Of a stretch of 64,000 bases of DNA, positions 60,743 through 64,000 are shown one piece after another. The position numbers and the translations under genes were made by a program. Source of the DNA: Desulforamulus hydrothermalis Lam5 = DSM 18033 (GTDB lineage: Bacteria; Bacillota; Desulfotomaculia; Desulfotomaculales; Desulfotomaculaceae); the NCBI RefSeq assembly GCF_000315365.1, contig NZ_CAOS01000013.1, positions 62,001 through 126,000 of the forward strand. Direction: 5' to 3'. The notes below the pieces were generated by a model, which saw nothing but the letters and a program-made list of their open reading frames with translations, searched no databases and was not told the DNA's origin. The stretch's first letter is position 1; each line of letters begins with the position of its first letter.

Positions 60743-61957
60743 ATGCAACCAAAGTTTAAGTATATCTTGATCATTATCTGTCTGTTATTATCGGCAATTT
60801 TTGCTTTATCAACCGCCCTGGCCGCTCCGGCAAGCCAAAATCAACCTAAGTCGGTTAACCAGGCAAGCCAGGGTGATCAATCAGCTGCCGCTTCGCTGGA
60901 GACTACGGCGGCTACTGCTGTTTTAACGGATTATTTGTCGGGGCAGATTTTATATGATAAAAATATGCATCAGCCCAGGCCCATGGCCAGTGTTACCAAG
61001 CTGATGACCATGCTGTTGATTTGTGAAGCAGAGGCCCAGGGGAAAATTAAATTGACAGACAAAGTGGCAGTCAGTGAGCATGCTGCCGGAATGGGCGGTT
61101 CCCAGGTCTTTTTGGAGCCGGGAGAGGAAATGACCGCCAAGGAATTATTAATTTCCATCGCAACCGGTTCAGCCAACGATGCCAGTGTGGCCATGGCTGA
61201 ACAGGTGGCCGGGTCGGAGGAAGCCTTTGTGGCTATGATGAACGATAAAGCTAAAGAAATGGGACTGAAAAACACCCATTTTGCCAACCCCACCGGCTTA
61301 CCGGCAGAAAACCACTATACTTCTGCCTACGACATGGCTCAAATTTTGCGCGAGTGTTTAAGATATCCTTTATTCCGGGAAGTTTCCGCCATTTATGAGT
61401 ATGACCTGCGGGGCGGCGAATTTAAACTTTGGAATACCAATAAGCTTCTCAAGTGGTATCCCGGCGCGGATGCCGGCAAAACCGGCTGGACCAACGAAGC
61501 CGGCTACTGCCTGGCGGCCACTGCCAAACGGGACGGTTTGCGCTTGATTTCGGTAGTGCTGGGCTGTCCCATGCCGCGTACGCATTTCCAGGAAACCATT
61601 AAAATCTTTAACTACGGCTTTGCCAGATATAAGGCGGTTAACCTGGCGGAAGCAGGACAGGTGGTAAAGGAAATTCCGGTGGGCAAGGGAGAGGTTGAAA
61701 AAGTGCCGGTAATTACTAAGGAGCCGGTTGGTCTGGTGGTACCCAAAGGGCAGGAGAAATCTGTCCGGGGTAAAATCAACCTGCCGGAAATGATTAACGC
61801 TCCTGTGCAAAAGGGGCAGACCGTTGGCAGTTATGTATTAATCAAAGACGGCCGGGAGGTGCTCAAGGTAGATTTAGTGGCAGGCCGGGAAGTCAAAAAA
61901 GCTTCGCCCCTGCAGTTGTTAAATGACATGCTGAACAGGGTGTACAGTTTGGATTAA
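60743..61957 (+). CDS. dacF: D-alanyl-D-alanine carboxypeptidase, DacF type
   Basis: This 404-residue penicillin-binding protein trims the terminal D-Ala of peptidoglycan stems. A signal peptide (about 1-28) is followed by the S11 domain with catalytic S83-V-T-K86, S143-A-N and K-T-G, then a C-terminal PBP5-type domain. DacF regulates cross-linking of spore peptidoglycan in Bacillus and precedes spoIIAA there. ATG 60743 lies 8 bases after GGAGGGGG, so the longer frame is rejected. Confidence 0.93.
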   Translation: MQPKFKYILIIICLLLSAIFALSTALAAPASQNQPKSVNQASQGDQSAAASLETTAATAVLTDYLSGQILYDKNMHQPRPMASVTKLMTMLLICEAEAQGKIKLTDKVAVSEHAAGMGGSQVFLEPGEEMTAKELLISIATGSANDASVAMAEQVAGSEEAFVAMMNDKAKEMGLKNTHFANPTGLPAENHYTSAYDMAQILRECLRYPLFREVSAIYEYDLRGGEFKLWNTNKLLKWYPGADAGKTGWTNEAGYCLAATAKRDGLRLISVVLGCPMPRTHFQETIKIFNYGFARYKAVNLAEAGQVVKEIPVGKGEVEKVPVITKEPVGLVVPKGQEKSVRGKINLPEMINAPVQKGQTVGSYVLIKDGREVLKVDLVAGREVKKASPLQLLNDMLNRVYSLD

Positions 61958-61972
61958 CAAACCTGCCGCCAA

Positions 61973-62207
61973 CCGACTGTGACAAACCTTGTCGGTGGTT
62001 TATGATCCCCTTTAGCTCCGGTCTACGCACCGACAGCACTATGATTCGCTCCGTTCGCCATTGATGTCGCCTCAAACGGGCCATCCTGGCCCGGTTCGGC
62101 TGGCGCCCACGTCCTGTGGGCGCCACCCCAATGGCTCCTACGCTTATCAAGTGCTGTTACCGGTGCTTCGACAAGTCGCCGGCAGGGGATCATAAAACCA
62201 CTTTTTT
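61973..62207. repeat. Long copy (E) of the dispersed foldback element, inverted relative to C
   Basis: On the - strand this copy runs parallel to copy C but is longer in the centre. The left end has ACTGTGACAAACC and GGTTTATGATCCCCTTTAGC; the right end has GCTTCGACAAGTCGCCGGC and GGGGATCATAAAACC. Its centre has a GC-rich hairpin (GGCGCCCACG / CGTGGGCGCC type). No protein is encoded. It fills most of the gap between dacF and spoIIAA. Confidence 0.78.
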
Positions 62208-62259
62208 GTTATTACAGCTTTGTATGCATATTGCACAGTGTTAACCAATGACTGCTTTC

Positions 62260-62266
62260 TTCGACA
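62260..62266 (-). promoter_or_regulatory. Possible Spo0A box upstream of spoIIA
   Basis: TTCGACA is the reverse complement of TGTCGAA, the core Spo0A target. It lies 20 bases upstream of the sigma-H-like -35 box. spoIIA is activated by Spo0A in Bacillus. Confidence 0.45.
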
Positions 62267-62285
62267 TTAGTTTTGGAAATTTTTA

Positions 62286-62313
62286 GCAGGAATTCCCGGA
62301 GATAAAATAGAAA
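62286..62313 (+). promoter_or_regulatory. Sigma-H type promoter of spoIIA
   Basis: The -35 element GCAGGAATT (62286-62294) matches the sigma-H pattern RnAGGAwWW at every position. After 12 bases the -10 ATAGAAA (62307-62313) matches RnnGAAT in all but the last base. The spoIIAA start is 43 bases downstream. Confidence 0.55.
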
Positions 62314-62355
62314 ATGGCATGGCAGGGAATTTCTTGGGAAGGGGAGACTGTCGGG

Positions 62356-62694
62356 ATGCATTTAGATATGGAATATCAACAGGAAACCTTGCTGGTTCGC
62401 CTGGGAGGAGATTTAGACCTGGGTGTGGCCGATCAATTGCGTAAAACTTTAGATAATCAATTAGATGAAAAAAAAATAAAAAATTTAATTTTAAATTTAA
62501 ACCGGGTAACCTTTATCGACAGTTCCGGTTTAGGGGTAATTTTAGGACGATACAAGCGTTTGGCTAATCAAGGAGGTAAAGTTATCCTGGTGGGGGCACA
62601 ACCGCAGGTGAAAAGAATATTAGAGCTGTCCGGCCTGCTGCAGATTATGGAAGATTATCCTGACGAGCCCAAGGCATTGAGCAAGATTGTTTAA
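62356..62694 (+). CDS. spoIIAA: Anti-sigma F factor antagonist SpoIIAA
   Basis: This 112-residue STAS-domain protein releases sigma-F from SpoIIAB when unphosphorylated. The phosphorylatable Ser lies in the I-D-S-S-G-L-G-V motif. ATG 62356 follows GGGGAG; the frame is open further upstream but without a ribosome site and inside the promoter region. Confidence 0.95.
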   Translation: MHLDMEYQQETLLVRLGGDLDLGVADQLRKTLDNQLDEKKIKNLILNLNRVTFIDSSGLGVILGRYKRLANQGGKVILVGAQPQVKRILELSGLLQIMEDYPDEPKALSKIV

Positions 62695-62707
62695 AGGAGT
62701 GGTGGCG

Positions 62708-63154
62708 GTGAAGATGCTTAACCGGTGTACCCTGGAGTTTGCCAGCCAACCGGAAAATGTGGCCTTTGCCCGGGTGGCTGTGGCAGCTTTTGCCTCGCAG
62801 CTGGATTATACTTTGCCCGAATTAGAAGAAATAAAGGTAGCTGTTTCAGAAGCAGTGGGCAATGCAATTATTCATGGTTACCGCAATAAACCGGACGAAA
62901 CGGTACAGGTAAAAGTTGTTATTTACAAAAGCGGCATTGAAATTCAGGTGGTGGATCAGGGCTGCGGCATTGCTGACATTGATTTGGCCATGCAGCCGGC
63001 TTACTCCAGCGACCCGGAACGAATGGGACTGGGCTTTGTTTTCATGCGTTCATTCAGTGATCGCCTGCAGGTGGTATCTGCGCCGGGTCAGGGGACCACA
63101 GTAATCATGTTTAAACACATCAAAATGCGCAAAGCCAAAGCCCGGGCAAATTAA
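62708..63154 (+). CDS. spoIIAB: Anti-sigma F factor SpoIIAB
   Basis: This 148-residue GHKL-fold kinase binds and inhibits sigma-F and phosphorylates SpoIIAA. The N box E-A-V-G-N-A-I-I-H-G-Y, D-Q-G-C-G-I and G-L-G-F-x-F-M motifs are present. GTG 62708 lies 8 bases after AAAGGAG; ATG 62714 is an alternative. Confidence 0.95.
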   Translation: MKMLNRCTLEFASQPENVAFARVAVAAFASQLDYTLPELEEIKVAVSEAVGNAIIHGYRNKPDETVQVKVVIYKSGIEIQVVDQGCGIADIDLAMQPAYSSDPERMGLGFVFMRSFSDRLQVVSAPGQGTTVIMFKHIKMRKAKARAN

Positions 63155-63172
63155 AACAAAGGCGGGCTGCCT

Positions 63173-63955
63173 ATGAGTTCAACCAGGTTACTGGAAATGA
63201 ATCTTCCCCGTTTTCCCCTGCTTAGCGACAAAGAGATGAGAAAACTGTTAAAAAAAGCTCAGGCCGGGGATACAGAAGCCAGGGAACGATTGGTAAACTG
63301 CAATTTAAAATTAGTTTTTAATTTAGTGCAGCGCTTTAATAATCGTGGTTACGAGCTGGAAGACCTGTTTCAAATCGGCTGTATCGGATTAATGAAGGCC
63401 ATAGACAAGTTTGATTTGTCCTATGATGTTAAATTTTCCACCTATGCGGTGCCTATGATTGTGGGTGAGATAAGACGCTTTCTACGGGATGACAGTCCGG
63501 TCAAGGTAAGCCGTTCCTTAAAGGAAACAGCCTATAAAATCCAGCAAACCAGGGATCGCCTGACAGCCAGACTGGGGCGTGAACCCTCCATCAATGAAAT
63601 TGCTGACGAGCTGGGGTTTGGCCGTGAAGAAGTTGTCAATGCTCTGGAAGCTGCCCAAACCCCCACTTCAATTTACGAAACGCTGCATCAAGATGACGGT
63701 GATCCCATTTATATTTTAGACCAGTTAAGCGGTGAGGCGGACGGTGACGCTCCCTGGCTGGAAAAATTGGCGGTTAAGCAACTGTTGATTGAACTGCCGG
63801 AAAGGGACAGGCAGATATTATTATGGAGATTTTTTGAGGATAAGACACAGTCTGAAGTAGCCCTCCGGCTGGGTCTTTCACAGGTACAGGTATCACGACT
63901 GGAACGCCAGGCCCTGAAAAAGTTAAAAGAATTAATACAACAAACCGGCAGCTGA
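63173..63955 (+). CDS. sigF: RNA polymerase sporulation sigma factor SigF
   Basis: This 260-residue sigma factor directs the first forespore-specific transcription. Region 2 (L-V-N-C-N-L-K-L-V, Y-E-L-E-D-L-F-Q-I-G-C-I-G-L-M-K-A-I-D-K-F-D), region 3 and the region 4 helix-turn-helix (T-Q-S-E-V-A-x-R-L-G-L-S-Q-V-Q-V-S-R-L-E-R) are intact. It is the third gene of spoIIA. Confidence 0.96.
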   Translation: MSSTRLLEMNLPRFPLLSDKEMRKLLKKAQAGDTEARERLVNCNLKLVFNLVQRFNNRGYELEDLFQIGCIGLMKAIDKFDLSYDVKFSTYAVPMIVGEIRRFLRDDSPVKVSRSLKETAYKIQQTRDRLTARLGREPSINEIADELGFGREEVVNALEAAQTPTSIYETLHQDDGDPIYILDQLSGEADGDAPWLEKLAVKQLLIELPERDRQILLWRFFEDKTQSEVALRLGLSQVQVSRLERQALKKLKELIQQTGS

Positions 63956-63983
63956 TTCGTTGGGGTAAGCTGCCGGTTTTTAT
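63943..63983 (+). terminator. Rho-independent terminator of the spoIIA operon
   Basis: AAACCGGCAGCT/AGCTGCCGGTTT forms a 12-bp stem that overlaps the sigF stop and is followed by TTTTATTT. Confidence 0.88.
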
Positions 63984-64000
63984 TTGCCTGAAGGGAAAAG

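Noticed and set aside
60508-60774. An 88-codon - strand frame between pdp and dacF
   Set aside because: It overlaps the pdp 3' end and the terminator, and has no ribosome site.
1-64000. CRISPR arrays, tRNA or rRNA genes, plasmid or phage origins
   Set aside because: No regularly spaced direct repeats, cloverleaf sequence with a CCA end or rRNA-like stretch was seen by eye; a tRNAscan-SE and CRISPR-finder run would settle this.

Overview
The window looks like chromosomal DNA of an anaerobic, endospore-forming Firmicute, most likely of the Peptococcaceae / Desulfotomaculum-Pelotomaculum type. This is inferred from gene content and order, not from a search. The supporting content is a complete spoIIIA operon, spoIVB-spo0A, spoIIM, an alpha/beta small acid-soluble spore protein, the dacF and spoIIA genes, an Nfn electron-bifurcating transhydrogenase, a 2-oxoacid:ferredoxin oxidoreductase, and an OLE RNA with its partner gene oapA. 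Nearly all genes lie on the + strand with tight spacing. Many start with TTG or GTG behind strong Shine-Dalgarno (SD) sequences.

Layout. 1-814 (-) is the 5' part of a secreted beta-propeller-like repeat protein. 970-5918 holds a prepilin peptidase, a YabG-N-like small protein, a TldD/PmbA-family protein, aroQ, an Xaa-Pro peptidase and efp. 6001-9097 holds a zinc-ribbon protein, then a T-box leader with a duplicated acceptor-end module in front of aroF-pheA. 9288-10982 is a CoA-disulfide-reductase/rhodanese fusion. 11102-16404 is spoIIIAA-AH. 16623-21726 holds a carboxyltransferase-biotin carrier fusion, accC, the Asp23/AmaP/DUF2273 envelope-stress set and nusB. 21873-24123 is nfnAB. 24305-36428 is a long housekeeping cluster: xseA-folD-fchA-xseB-ispA-OLE RNA-oapA-dxs-tlyA-nuclease-like-nadK-mnmM-like-argR-recN. 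36913-39200 is spoIVB and spo0A, facing a four-PAS histidine kinase and a chemotaxis receptor on the - strand. 44001-47819 is a steA-steB-glycosyltransferase-MraY-like group. 47909-51243 is a P-loop ATPase plus a four-subunit ketoacid:ferredoxin oxidoreductase. 51362-57066 holds a peptidase, DUF3866, several small or membrane proteins, spoIIM and a SASP. 57150-63955 holds xerD-deoB-pdp-dacF and spoIIAA-spoIIAB-sigF.

How the genes work together. Sporulation control is represented from the phosphorelay (a candidate kinase, Spo0A, possible 0A boxes) through sigma-F control (SpoIIAA/AB/SigF) to the engulfment channel (SpoIIIA), the SigK/SpoIVB checkpoint and DNA-protecting SASPs. Central metabolism is that of a ferredoxin-based anaerobe: Nfn, 2-oxoacid:ferredoxin oxidoreductase, biotin-dependent anaplerosis, and the FolD/FchA C1-folate steps. 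Aromatic biosynthesis is under T-box control, probably by tRNA-Phe.

Points of most interest: the OLE RNA locus with its own promoter; a T-box leader whose second, stem-I-less module may sequester the aroF ribosome site; an in-frame PycB-AccB fusion that keeps a perfect internal ribosome site and start for AccB; a FolD that lacks the catalytic Lys and sits beside FchA; a PheA with chorismate mutase at the C-terminus; and a dispersed foldback (MITE-like) repeat with five copies in the window. No CRISPR array, rRNA, recognisable tRNA, prophage or transposase gene was seen.
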